DNA from: Pseudomonadota bacterium
GTDB taxonomy: Bacteria > Pseudomonadota > Alphaproteobacteria > Rhizobiales > Hyphomicrobiaceae
DNA length: 12,348 nucleotides
Direction of reading: 5' to 3'
Assembly: GCA_021816505.1 (NCBI GenBank)
Contig: JAKAXS010000037.1
Location: 1-12,348, forward strand
The notes beneath the pieces were generated by a model. That model made no database searches, was not told where the DNA came from, and saw only the letters and a list, made by a program, of their open reading frames with translations. A program made the translations under genes and the position numbers. Every line of letters starts with the position of its first letter. Position 1 is the stretch's first letter. Shown in pieces: positions 1 to 7,876 of the stretch.

Positions 1-70
1 CGATCTCGCGCCAGGATTCCAATAGCTCGAAGCTGGAGCGGTCTGTAGCGTTCAGCCGAGCAAACGAAAT

Positions 71-78
71 GGGGAGAG
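71..78 (+). promoter_or_regulatory. Ribosome binding site of aauB
   Basis: The purine-rich GGGGAGAG contains GGAG at 73-76, six bases before the ATG at 83, and fixes that start. The rest of bases 1-82 shows no convincing promoter or identifiable coding tail, so the operon promoter, and perhaps more genes of the cluster, may lie outside the window. Confidence 0.7.
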
Positions 79-82
79 TTTC

Positions 83-1228
83 ATGCGCCTGTCCCACCTG
101 CTGTTAGCCGGAGCGTCGATGTTGATGCTGCCTTGCGTCACCCAGGCGCAAGAGCTTGGGCCGGAGGAGATCACGGTCAACACGCTTCCGGATGATCTCA
201 AGCGAGTCTACCTGATCGACCTCGCGGTCAATCATGTCGTCGACGGCCGGGTCTATATTCTCGACGGAGAGAAGCTCGATGTTCGCGGCATGGTCGAGCT
301 GGGATTTCTTGGTGTATTTCATGCGCCAGAGAAGTCCAAAAAGCTCTACGTCGCCACGACGTTCTACGATCGGTTGACGCGGGGCAAGCGTACGGACGCG
401 ATCGTCGTTCACGATGCGAATACGCTGAAGATCGTCGACGAATTCGAAATTCCGCAGAAGCGCGCGATGCCGATTACGTATCGTCCGCTGATCAGCAGTT
501 CGTCGGATGAAAAGTTTCTCTTCATCCAGAATGCAACGCCGGCGACTTCGATAGCCGTGGTCGATCTGACGAAGAAGACCACGGCCGAACTTCAGGCGGC
601 TGGATGCTACGGCACCTACCCGTCGATCACGTCGCCCAAACGGGTGTCGACGATCTGCGGCGATGGAACCTTCGCCACATACACCTTGAATCAAGCGGGA
701 ACCGATGGAACCCGCGTTGGCGGCGACAAGATTTTCGATGTCGATGAGGATGCGCTGTTCATTCACGGTGAGCGCGATGGCGAGACCTATCGCTTTATCT
801 CGTTCAAGGGACACATCTTCACCATGTCGCTTGAAGGCGAGAAGCCCGCGAAGGTCGACTCCTTCCCGATAGCGGACGGCGTCGAGGGAGACTGGCGCCC
901 CGGCGGTTACCAGCCGTTTGCCGTCGATGCCAAAGCAGGCATGGCCTACGTTTTGATGCACTCGAAGGGTGCTGAAGGAAGCCATAAGTTCCCGAGCGAG
1001 GAGATCTGGTCCGTCGATCTCAAGGCGAAAAAGGTGACGGCGCGGACGAAGTCGCCGCCGTTGACGTCGCTCACGATCTCCCTGGCGGGCGGCCCGATGT
1101 TCGGAATCAATCCGCTCGAGGCAAGCGTGGTCAAGATTACAGCCGATCCCGCAGCCGCGAATGCGGTAACGGTTGGCGGCTCGGTGAAGGTCGGCGAGAC
1201 CGCCACGCAGATCGAGGCGTCGAACTGA
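83..1228 (+). CDS. aauB: Amine dehydrogenase large (heavy) subunit, aralkylamine/methylamine dehydrogenase type
   Basis: This is the large subunit of a periplasmic tryptophan tryptophylquinone (TTQ) amine dehydrogenase, which converts primary amines to aldehyde plus ammonia. In this family it forms a seven-bladed beta-propeller that packs against the small subunit in an alpha2beta2 enzyme. The 381-residue product starts with a Sec signal peptide whose likely cleavage follows TQA at residue 22. The family is recognised from a block around residues 90-165 that includes TFYDRLTRGKRTD, the IPQKRA motif and NATPATSIAVVDL. The ATG at 83 is preceded by a well-spaced GGAG. The stop TGA overlaps the next start (TGATG), indicating translational coupling. 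The family is clear. The choice of aauB over mauB rests on the small subunit and gene order, not on this protein, and is less certain. Confidence 0.93.
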   Translation: MRLSHLLLAGASMLMLPCVTQAQELGPEEITVNTLPDDLKRVYLIDLAVNHVVDGRVYILDGEKLDVRGMVELGFLGVFHAPEKSKKLYVATTFYDRLTRGKRTDAIVVHDANTLKIVDEFEIPQKRAMPITYRPLISSSSDEKFLFIQNATPATSIAVVDLTKKTTAELQAAGCYGTYPSITSPKRVSTICGDGTFATYTLNQAGTDGTRVGGDKIFDVDEDALFIHGERDGETYRFISFKGHIFTMSLEGEKPAKVDSFPIADGVEGDWRPGGYQPFAVDAKAGMAYVLMHSKGAEGSHKFPSEEIWSVDLKAKKVTARTKSPPLTSLTISLAGGPMFGINPLEASVVKITADPAAANAVTVGGSVKVGETATQIEASN

Positions 1229-1791
1229 TGCCAGAGGCAATGGTCATCGATCCGCTGATTGCAACCGCTGCAGCCGGTTTCCTGGCACTGCTGTTCGCGC
1301 GCGCGGCCTGGCACAAGGTTTCGCAGTTCCTGGTGTTCACGGGCGTGATGTCTGACTATCGCATCTTGCCCGACGCCGTCTTGGTGCCGGCCGCTGCGCT
1401 GCTGATCGGTTTGGAGACGGTCGTCGCAATCGGGCTCTTGCCGGAGGCGTCACGGCCGTTCGCGGCGGTGGCTGGTGCCGGACTCCTCTGCATTTACGCA
1501 GTGGCGATGGTCGCGCCGCTCATGCAAGGGCGAACGGAGATCAGTTGCGGTTGCGGAGGGCCGATCGACCAGTTGTCATGGTCGCTCGTCGTTCGCAACG
1601 TCCTGTTGATCGGTCTGTTGATGGCGCTGACGCTGCTGCCATCCGGGAGATCGATGACCTGGACTGACCTTGTCATTGTTCCCGTAGCGGTACTTGCCGC
1701 ATGGCTGTTGTTCGAGGCCATCGAACACATCGTGCGCACGGCCGGACATATTCGCTTTCTGCGTTCAAGCATTCATAGCGAGGTTCACTAA
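1228..1791 (+). CDS. aauE: MauE/AauE-type membrane protein for amine dehydrogenase small-subunit maturation
   Basis: This 187-residue integral membrane protein has about four hydrophobic segments, roughly residues 8-25, 52-72, 78-98 and 120-165 (the last probably two helices). It belongs to the MauE family, which is related to DoxX-like proteins. Family members are needed, with MauD, for the small subunit to be exported and to acquire its disulfides in the periplasm. A Cys-Gly-Cys pair (C107 and C109, in SCGCGG) sits in the loop after the third segment and is a plausible redox site passing thiol electrons across the membrane. The start overlaps the aauB stop by one base and the stop overlaps the MauD-like start (TAATG), so the three genes are translationally coupled. 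No regulatory feature of its own is visible. Confidence 0.88.
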   Translation: MPEAMVIDPLIATAAAGFLALLFARAAWHKVSQFLVFTGVMSDYRILPDAVLVPAAALLIGLETVVAIGLLPEASRPFAAVAGAGLLCIYAVAMVAPLMQGRTEISCGCGGPIDQLSWSLVVRNVLLIGLLMALTLLPSGRSMTWTDLVIVPVAVLAAWLLFEAIEHIVRTAGHIRFLRSSIHSEVH

Positions 1792-2387
1792 TGGACGGTC
1801 TGACGGTAGCGGTCGTTCTTCTGTGGTTTCTGGTGGTGGGTCTCGCGCTCGCGCTTTTCGCACTGACCCGCCAGGTCGGCGTGCTGTTCGAGCGCGTCGC
1901 GCCTATGGGTGCGCTGGTCACCGACTCCGGTCCGAAGGTCGGCGAGGCGAGCCGTACGTTTCTGCTTCCCAGCCTGACGGGCAACAGCGTGTCGATTGCC
2001 GGGGGAACTGGGCGTTCACAGCTCCTGTTCTTCCTCTCGCCGACCTGCCCGGTCTGCAAGAAGCTGCTTCCGGTCTTGAGGTCGACGCAGGCTGCCGAGA
2101 GCAAGTGGCTCGACGTGATCCTGGCGAGTGACGGAGACGAGACCGCGCAACGGCGCTTCATAGCGGAGCGGCAGCTGACTGATTTCCCGTACGTCCTGTC
2201 CACGGATCTCGGCATGACCTTCAAGGTTTCGCGGCTGCCCTTTGCCGTGCTGATCGATGGTGAGGGTGTGGTTCGCGCGAAGGGCCTCGTCAACAATCGG
2301 GAGCAGCTGGACAGCCTGTTCAATGCCAAGGATCTCGGCGTTGCGTCGATCCAGGGCTACCTCAACAACACACACAGCCACGCGTGA
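1791..2387 (+). CDS. aauD: MauD/AauD-type thioredoxin-fold accessory protein for amine dehydrogenase maturation
   Basis: This 198-residue protein is anchored by one N-terminal membrane helix (about residues 5-25) followed by a periplasmic thioredoxin-like domain. The active-site motif is CPVC (C86 and C89, in SPTCPVCKK), and the LPFAVL stretch near residue 155 fits the cis-proline loop of the fold. In mau and aau systems MauD works with MauE to form or isomerise the many disulfides of the TTQ small subunit; without it that subunit is unstable in studied methylotrophs. The start overlaps the preceding stop, and a 27-base gap containing a strong ribosome binding site precedes aauA. A generic TlpA/ResA-type reductase is the alternative, but position and length make MauD the best call. 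Confidence 0.9.
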   Translation: MDGLTVAVVLLWFLVVGLALALFALTRQVGVLFERVAPMGALVTDSGPKVGEASRTFLLPSLTGNSVSIAGGTGRSQLLFFLSPTCPVCKKLLPVLRSTQAAESKWLDVILASDGDETAQRRFIAERQLTDFPYVLSTDLGMTFKVSRLPFAVLIDGEGVVRAKGLVNNREQLDSLFNAKDLGVASIQGYLNNTHSHA

Positions 2388-2414
2388 GCAGACCAGTAGG
2401 GGAGAGGCGCAGAC

Positions 2415-2954
2415 ATGAAAGTTCGCACATTCACTCGGCTCACAGACATGATCGACCGACGGTCGGAGACGTTGAGCCGTGTCGCAGCGCAGGCCATCGG
2501 CCGCCGCAGCTTCATCACGCGATTGGGCCAGGCGATGGTCGGCGGGGCCGTGATCCCGATGCTTCCGTTCGATCGCAGCGGCGGACGTGCAATGGCGGCT
2601 GAGGACGTTACCGACGCAGCATGCGAGTACTGGCGCTATTGCGCCATCGACGGCTACCTCTGCTCGTGCTGCGGCGGTTCGCTGTCCACCTGTCCACCTG
2701 GTACCGACGTATCGAAAGTCACCTGGGTCGGCACCTGCCAGAATCCCAAGGACAACAAGTCTTACCTCATCACCTATAACGATTGTTGCGGTCGCACGTC
2801 CTGCGGACGCTGCTTGTGCAACAACAATCTCCGTGAGCGTCCCGGCTATCGCATGGGCGTGCACAACGACATCAACTGGTGCATGGCCAACGACAGCAGC
2901 ACGATGTACCACTGCACCGTCGCTGCCATCGTCGAAGTGTCCGATGGGGGCTAG
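2415..2954 (+). CDS. aauA: Amine dehydrogenase small (light) subunit carrying TTQ, aralkylamine dehydrogenase type
   Basis: This is the 179-residue catalytic small subunit, in which two tryptophans are modified and cross-linked to form TTQ. By motif alignment they are W104 (in TWVGTC) and W155 (in NWCMAN), 51 residues apart as in the family. D123 in YNDCCG matches the catalytic base. The export signal is twin-arginine type (R30-R31-S-F-I followed by a hydrophobic stretch), implying export in a folded state. The mature part holds 14 cysteines, against 12 in Paracoccus methylamine dehydrogenase; the extra ones are C86 (in CSCCGG) and C130 (in SCGRC). These, with RERPGY and HNDINWCMAN, resemble the Alcaligenes faecalis aromatic amine dehydrogenase small subunit as I recall it. 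The ATG at 2415 follows GGGGAGAGG at 2399-2407. TTQ small subunit is certain; aralkylamine specificity is likely but unproven. Confidence 0.93.
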   Translation: MKVRTFTRLTDMIDRRSETLSRVAAQAIGRRSFITRLGQAMVGGAVIPMLPFDRSGGRAMAAEDVTDAACEYWRYCAIDGYLCSCCGGSLSTCPPGTDVSKVTWVGTCQNPKDNKSYLITYNDCCGRTSCGRCLCNNNLRERPGYRMGVHNDINWCMANDSSTMYHCTVAAIVEVSDGG

Positions 2955-2961
2955 GCGCTAG

Positions 2962-3405
2962 ATGTCACGGCGATTGGAAGTCGGTGCGATTGTCGTCGGC
3001 GCGGCAATCCTGCTCGGCGGCAGCGCCTTCGCGGCGGAAAGTCCGCGCATCGCCTATAAGCTGCACTGCTCGGGTTGCCATCTGCTGGATGGTACGGGAT
3101 CTAAACTCGGTGGTATCCCGCCGATACCGGGGGTCGCCGGGCATTTTCTCCGTCATGAGAAAGGACGGCTCTATCTCGTTCACGTGCCGGGGTTGGCGAA
3201 TTCTGGTCTGGGCGCCAAGGAGTCCGCCGATCTGCTGAATTACATCATGGACACCTGGGGCCACAACGATCGCCCCGCGGACGCGTCGCCGTTCACGGAG
3301 CGGGAGGTGACCGAGCTGCGCGCGCAACGCGTGAACGACATCATGATGCTGCGCAAGGAGATCGAGGCGGATCTGCGCAAGCAGGGTGTCGACCTGGCAT
3401 ACTAG
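2962..3405 (+). CDS. Small periplasmic monohaem cytochrome c of the amine dehydrogenase cluster
   Basis: This 147-residue protein has a signal peptide (residues 1 to about 24, ending SAFA) and one haem c motif, CSGCH (C36, C39, H40). The region around residues 67-95, including VPGLANSGL and LLNYIM, looks like the C-terminal half of short class I-like cytochromes. It begins seven bases after the aauA stop and is clearly part of the operon. The aau cluster of Alcaligenes faecalis also has a small monohaem cytochrome gene (orf-2) just after aauA, so this is probably its counterpart and may accept electrons from TTQ. The sixth haem ligand is unclear, since the usual Met position is empty. It is far too short and has one haem too few to be MauG. 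The last 35 residues are charged and probably helical. Confidence 0.85.
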   Translation: MSRRLEVGAIVVGAAILLGGSAFAAESPRIAYKLHCSGCHLLDGTGSKLGGIPPIPGVAGHFLRHEKGRLYLVHVPGLANSGLGAKESADLLNYIMDTWGHNDRPADASPFTEREVTELRAQRVNDIMMLRKEIEADLRKQGVDLAY

Positions 3406-3520
3406 CGAATGCCGGTTGACCCGGAACGGCAGGCGTGATCCTTCGCCGTCGGCGCGGTCGAGGAGCTTTTCTTGCTCTAGTCGTCAAACGATCTTACCGT
3501 AGCCGCGACAGTGGAATGGC

Positions 3521-3525
3521 GGAGG
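3521..3525 (+). promoter_or_regulatory. Ribosome binding site deciding the start of the RND adaptor gene
   Basis: GGAGG stands six bases before the GTG at 3532. The in-frame GTG at 3511 has no comparable site. The ATG at 3571 has only GGAG one base upstream, which is too close. This favours 3532 as the start. Confidence 0.5.
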
Positions 3526-3531
3526 GCGAGC

Positions 3532-4704
3532 GTGGCGGTTCAACGGGGCGTGAATGAGCGCGTACGGAGCATGTTGCGAGCAAGCTTTTCAGCGCTGCTC
3601 CCGGTTGGCGTCGCCTTAGGTGCCTTCTCTTATTCCGCAGTGGCGCAGCAAGCCAAGCAGGCAAATCCTCCTCCGCCGAGCGTGTTTGTCGAAACCGCGC
3701 AGACACGCGACGCTTCTGATGAGCAGACGTATCTCGGCCGCGTGCAGGCGTTCGACAAGGTGACGATCCGGGCGCGTGTCGACGGCTTCTTGAACAGCCG
3801 CGGGTTCGAGGACGGCGCCGAGGTCAAGAAGGACCAGGTTCTATTCACCCTGGAGAAGGAGCCCTACGAGGCCGCGCTGTCTCTGGCGCAGGCGAACCTG
3901 TCGAACTCCAAGGCCGCGCAAGAACTGGCGCAGCAGACTTACGATCGCATCAAGCCGCTGGCGGAGACAGGCGCTTCGTCTCGCGCGACACTCGATGACG
4001 CCATCTCCAAACTGTCGCAAGCCCGTGCCGCAGCGGAAGGACAGGAAGCCAATGTCCGCAAGGCGCAGCTGGACCTGGGCTACACCGAGATACGCGCGCC
4101 CATGGACGGGCGCACGGGGCGCGCGACTTACTCCGTCGGTGAGTATGTGGGCCCGAGCAGCAATCCGCTGGCGACGCTGGTGCGGCAGGATCCGATGTAC
4201 GTCGCTTTCCCGGTGCCGCAGCGCGTCCTGCTGGAAGTGCGGCGCGAAGGCATCAAGGCCGACAGCGTCGTCGTGCGCCTCAAAATGCCGGACGGCAGCT
4301 CGTACAACCATGACGGCGAGATCAAGTTCGCCGACGTCGAGACGAACGCCGGCACCGACACGGTGACGGTGCGGGCATCGTTTCCCAATCCCGACAGGCT
4401 GCTCGTCGATCAGCAGATCGTCGGCGTCAGCGTGACGGCGCGCGAGCCCGATCTCAAGCTGATGATCTCGCAGGCCGCCCTGCTGCTCGATCAGCAGGGT
4501 GCGTATGTGCTGGCGGTCACCAAGGACAACAAGGTGGAGACGCGGCGTATCAAGGCCGGTGCGCAGCACGGTTCGCGCGTGGTCGTTGCCGAGGGACTGG
4601 CCGAGGGCGATCGCGTGATCGTGAGCGGGCACCAGAAGGTGCGGCCGGGCGTGACCGTCGAGGCCACCGAGATGAAGCCCGAAGCCGACGTGCTGCGGAA
4701 ATAA
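3532..4704 (+). CDS. RND efflux system periplasmic adaptor (membrane fusion protein, AcrA/MexE type)
   Basis: This is the periplasmic adaptor that links an RND pump to an outer-membrane channel. From the chosen GTG start it has 390 residues with a Sec signal ending in AVA at residue 38. No lipobox cysteine is present, so it is probably soluble rather than a lipoprotein. Domain order is typical: a first beta strand region (YLGRVQAF), a lipoyl half-motif (GFLNSRGFEDGAEVKKDQ), an alpha-helical hairpin rich in Ala, Gln and Leu, the second lipoyl half (YTEIRAPMDG), then beta-barrel and membrane-proximal domains ending VSGHQKVRPG. The pump gene follows after 13 bases, so the two are co-transcribed. 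The start is ambiguous: GTG 3511 and ATG 3571 are alternatives. The substrate cannot be read from sequence. Confidence 0.92.
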   Translation: MAVQRGVNERVRSMLRASFSALLPVGVALGAFSYSAVAQQAKQANPPPPSVFVETAQTRDASDEQTYLGRVQAFDKVTIRARVDGFLNSRGFEDGAEVKKDQVLFTLEKEPYEAALSLAQANLSNSKAAQELAQQTYDRIKPLAETGASSRATLDDAISKLSQARAAAEGQEANVRKAQLDLGYTEIRAPMDGRTGRATYSVGEYVGPSSNPLATLVRQDPMYVAFPVPQRVLLEVRREGIKADSVVVRLKMPDGSSYNHDGEIKFADVETNAGTDTVTVRASFPNPDRLLVDQQIVGVSVTAREPDLKLMISQAALLLDQQGAYVLAVTKDNKVETRRIKAGAQHGSRVVVAEGLAEGDRVIVSGHQKVRPGVTVEATEMKPEADVLRK

Positions 4705-4705
4705 T

Positions 4706-4709
4706 GGAG
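4706..4709 (+). promoter_or_regulatory. Ribosome binding site of the RND pump gene
   Basis: GGAG directly after the adaptor stop codon, eight bases before the ATG at 4718, supports that start and co-translation with the adaptor gene. Confidence 0.55.
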
Positions 4710-4717
4710 CGTCGGCC

Positions 4718-7700
4718 ATGATATTCGACGTCTTCATTCGCCGGCCGCGTCTGGCCATGGTGATCTCCATCGTGATGACGCTGGCGGGTTTGATCGCGAT
4801 GCGCGTCATCCCGGTGGCGCAGTATCCTGAAATCGCGCCGCCGACCGTCCGTGTCAGCGCGTCCTATGCGGGCGCCGACGCGCAGACGGTGGAGGACAGC
4901 ATCGCGCAGCCGCTGGAGAACGCCATCAACGGCGTGACCGGCATGCGCTACATGAAGTCGACGTCGGCCAACGACGGGTCGTATTCGCTGACCGTGTCGT
5001 TCCTGCTCGGTACCAATCCCGACATCGCCACCGTGAACGTGCAGAACCGCGCCAGCCTCGCCACGCCGAAGCTGCCGGAAGAGGTGCGTCGAACCGGCCT
5101 GACCATCGCCAAGGTTTCGACCGATCTGCTGCAGGTGTTCCTGTTCTACTCGCCGGATGGCGACAAGGACGGTCTCTTCCTTTCCAACTTCGTCACGCTG
5201 AACGTTCTGGACGAGATCAAGCGCGTGCCGGGCGTGGGTGAAGCATCGATCTTCGGCGCGCGCGACTACGCCATGCGCATCTGGATCGATCCGCAGAAGC
5301 TGGCGAACTTTGGCCTGTCGGCGCAGGACGTCATCGCGGCGATCCAGTCGCAGAACCTCCAGGCGGCTGCCGGCCGTGTCGGTGCGGCACCGCTGTCGCC
5401 GGATCAGCGTCTGCAGCTGACGATCACGACGAAGGGCCGTCTCGCCACGACGGACGAGTTCGGCGCCATCATCGTGCGTGCGGCCGGAGACGGTTCGTCC
5501 GTGCGGGTTCGCGACGTCGCGCGCGTGGAACTGGAAGGCGCCTCGTTCGATAGCGAAGCGCGCTACGAAGGCAAGCCCGCTGCGCCCGTCGGCATTTATC
5601 TCTCGCCCGGCGCCAACGCCGTCAGCGTCGCCGAAGCGGTGTCCAAGCGCTTGGATGAGCTGCAGTCCCGCTTCCCGCCCGGCGTGAAGTTCGCCTACGT
5701 CTACAACACGGCGGACTTCGTCTCCTCGATGATCAAGAAGGTGGTGGAGACGCTGCTTGAGGCGTTCGCGCTCGTGGCGCTGGTCGTCTTCGTGTTTCTG
5801 GGACGATTGCGGCCGACGATCATTCCGCTCATCGCGGTGCCGGTCGCAATCATCGGCACGTTCGCCGTGCTGCTGGCGATGGGCTACTCCGCGAATACGA
5901 TCTCGCTGTTGGCGCTCGTGCTGGCCATCGGTATCGTCGTCGACGATGCGATCATCGTCGTCGAGAACGTCGAGCGCATCATGCACGAGCATCCCGAGCT
6001 GGCGCCGGCAGATGCCGTGCGCAAGGCGATGCAGGAGATCGCCGGGCCGGTGATCGCCATCACGCTGGTGCTGCTGTCGGTGTTCGTGCCCGTAGCGTTT
6101 CTCTCCGGCTCGTCCGGCGTGCTGTTCCGGCAGTTCGCGGTGACGATCTCGGCGGCGATGGTGATCTCCGCCATCAACGCGCTGACGCTGACGCCGGCGC
6201 TGTGCACGATGCTGTTGCGGCCGGGCCATCCGGTCGGGTTCATGAAGGCGATCACGTCGGGCATCGACAAGATCGCGGACGGCTATGCGGCGGTCGTCCG
6301 CCGCCTGGTCGCGGTGTCGCTGGCGAGCGTCGTGGCGCTTCTGGCGATCGGTGCGGCAGTCTTCGTTCTTTTCCAGCAGACGCCGTCCGGCTTCCTTCCC
6401 GACGAAGACAAGGGCTTCATCATCACGGTGGTGAATTTGCCTGCGGGCGCCTCGCTCAACCGCACGTCCGATGCCGCCAACAAGGCGGCGGAGATCATCC
6501 GCAAGGATTCGGCGGTTTCGGCGGTTACCACCATTCTCGGCCTCGACTTCCTGGGCGGCGGCTCCGCGTCGAACGGCGGCGTGATGTTCATTCGCTTGAA
6601 GGACTACGAGGAACGCACCGCGCCCGACATGCACTCGACCGTGGTGGCACGGCGGCTGACCGGCGCCCTTTCGACCATTCCTGACGGAAACATCATCGCG
6701 CTCAATCCGCCTGCCATTTCCGGTCTGGGTCAGGTCGGCGGCTTCGAATACGTGCTGGAGGCTCTGCAGGGTCAGAAAGCGTCCGACATGGCGGCGACCA
6801 TGCGTGGTCTCATCGTCGCGGCGAACCAGAAGCCCGAACTGGCTGCCGTGTTCTCGACGTTCGAAGCCGAGACGCCGCAAGTGCGGCTGGATATCGACCG
6901 TGACAAGACGCGGGCGCTGGGCATCACGCTTTCCGACGTGTTCGCGGCGCTGCAAGCCACGCTGGGCGGCTACTACGTCAACGACTTCAATCTTTACGGC
7001 CGCACGTGGACCGTACGTATCCAGGCCGAGTCGAAGTTTCGCGCCGCCATCGCCGACATATCCGCCATCTATGTGAAGAACGCGGCCGGCGAGATGACAC
7101 CCATGTCGAGTATCGCCGAGGCGCACCTCGATGTCGGCCCGCGTACGCTGACGCGCTACAACAACTATCGTGCGATCTCGATCAACGGCGGGGCTGCGCC
7201 GGGGCGCGGTCCGGGTGAGGCAATCGCGGCGATGCAGCAGGTTTCAAGCGAGACGCTGCCGGCGGGCTACGCCTACGAGTGGACGGGGCAGGCGCGCGAG
7301 CAGATCGAATCCGCAGGGCAAACGGTCATCGTGCTCGGGCTGGCGCTGGTGTTCGCCTACCTGTTCCTGGTCGCGCTCTACGAAAGCTGGATGGTGCCGA
7401 TCCCCGTGATCCTTTCCGTCTCCGTTGCGATCTTGGGAGCGATTGCGTCGCTGTGGTTGCTGGGCATGAGCTTCACGCTTTACGCGCAGATCGGTCTCGT
7501 CGTGTTGGTGGCGCTCGCTGCAAAGAATGCGATCCTGATCGTCGCGTTCTCGATCGAGCGCCGGGAGGCGGGCGACACGCTGTTGGAATCCGCAGTCGAC
7601 GGCGCGCGCCTGCGTTTCCGGCCGGTGATGATGACCAGCTTCGCCTTCATCATGGGCCTCATCCCGCTCGTCATCGCCAACGGCCCGGGTGCCGACAGCA

Positions 7701-7864
7701 TGATTGCCGTCGCCGTACCGGTGCTGTTCGGCATGCTCGCGGCGTCGATCTTCGGCATCTTCCTGATCCCGATGCTCTACGTCGTCTTCCAGCGCCTGCA
7801 GGAGTGGCGCACGCCGCAGAAGAGCGTTGCTGTGGGAGACGGCACGGTGCGCGGTGATGCCTAG
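4718..7864 (+). CDS. RND multidrug efflux permease, HAE1 family (AcrB/MexF type)
   Basis: This inner-membrane, proton-driven pump has 1048 residues, the normal full length of AcrB/MexF relatives, and no visible break. It opens with MIFDVFIRRP and a first membrane helix, followed by a large periplasmic porter domain (AQYPEIAPPTV and NVQNRASLATPKLP are family landmarks). Helices 2-6 lie around residues 340-495. The proton-relay residues are present: D409 and D410 in VVDDAIIVVENV, and K936 in AAKNAILIV. A second periplasmic domain and helices 8-12 (residues about 870-1030) complete the duplicated fold. Substrates probably include hydrophobic or amphiphilic compounds, but specificity cannot be deduced. 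No outer-membrane factor gene follows, so a TolC-like channel must be supplied from elsewhere. No regulator gene is adjacent. Whether the pump serves the amine pathway is unknown. Confidence 0.95.
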   Translation: MIFDVFIRRPRLAMVISIVMTLAGLIAMRVIPVAQYPEIAPPTVRVSASYAGADAQTVEDSIAQPLENAINGVTGMRYMKSTSANDGSYSLTVSFLLGTNPDIATVNVQNRASLATPKLPEEVRRTGLTIAKVSTDLLQVFLFYSPDGDKDGLFLSNFVTLNVLDEIKRVPGVGEASIFGARDYAMRIWIDPQKLANFGLSAQDVIAAIQSQNLQAAAGRVGAAPLSPDQRLQLTITTKGRLATTDEFGAIIVRAAGDGSSVRVRDVARVELEGASFDSEARYEGKPAAPVGIYLSPGANAVSVAEAVSKRLDELQSRFPPGVKFAYVYNTADFVSSMIKKVVETLLEAFALVALVVFVFLGRLRPTIIPLIAVPVAIIGTFAVLLAMGYSANTISLLALVLAIGIVVDDAIIVVENVERIMHEHPELAPADAVRKAMQEIAGPVIAITLVLLSVFVPVAFLSGSSGVLFRQFAVTISAAMVISAINALTLTPALCTMLLRPGHPVGFMKAITSGIDKIADGYAAVVRRLVAVSLASVVALLAIGAAVFVLFQQTPSGFLPDEDKGFIITVVNLPAGASLNRTSDAANKAAEIIRKDSAVSAVTTILGLDFLGGGSASNGGVMFIRLKDYEERTAPDMHSTVVARRLTGALSTIPDGNIIALNPPAISGLGQVGGFEYVLEALQGQKASDMAATMRGLIVAANQKPELAAVFSTFEAETPQVRLDIDRDKTRALGITLSDVFAALQATLGGYYVNDFNLYGRTWTVRIQAESKFRAAIADISAIYVKNAAGEMTPMSSIAEAHLDVGPRTLTRYNNYRAISINGGAAPGRGPGEAIAAMQQVSSETLPAGYAYEWTGQAREQIESAGQTVIVLGLALVFAYLFLVALYESWMVPIPVILSVSVAILGAIASLWLLGMSFTLYAQIGLVVLVALAAKNAILIVAFSIERREAGDTLLESAVDGARLRFRPVMMTSFAFIMGLIPLVIANGPGADSMIAVAVPVLFGMLAASIFGIFLIPMLYVVFQRLQEWRTPQKSVAVGDGTVRGDA

Positions 7865-7876
7865 GGCGAAGTGGAG

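Noticed and set aside
2016..2912. A 298-codon minus-strand frame opposite the aauD and aauA genes
   Set aside because: It conflicts with the clear thioredoxin and TTQ subunit motifs on the plus strand and resembles no family.
2962..3405. The cytochrome gene as mauG
   Set aside because: MauG is a dihaem protein of well over 300 residues; this product has 147 residues and one CXXCH motif.
3406..3520. A terminator or promoter between the cytochrome gene and the RND adaptor
   Set aside because: Short pairings such as GAGC with GCTC (around 3460) and TTGACC at 3417 exist, but there is no T run after a stem and no -10 box at a proper distance, so neither can be supported.
4550..7126. An 858-codon open frame on the minus strand opposite the RND adaptor and pump genes
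   Set aside because: Its product is dominated by Arg, His, Asp and Gly with no recognisable domain, and the opposite strand encodes unmistakable RND proteins. Long antisense frames are common in GC-rich genes with strong codon bias.
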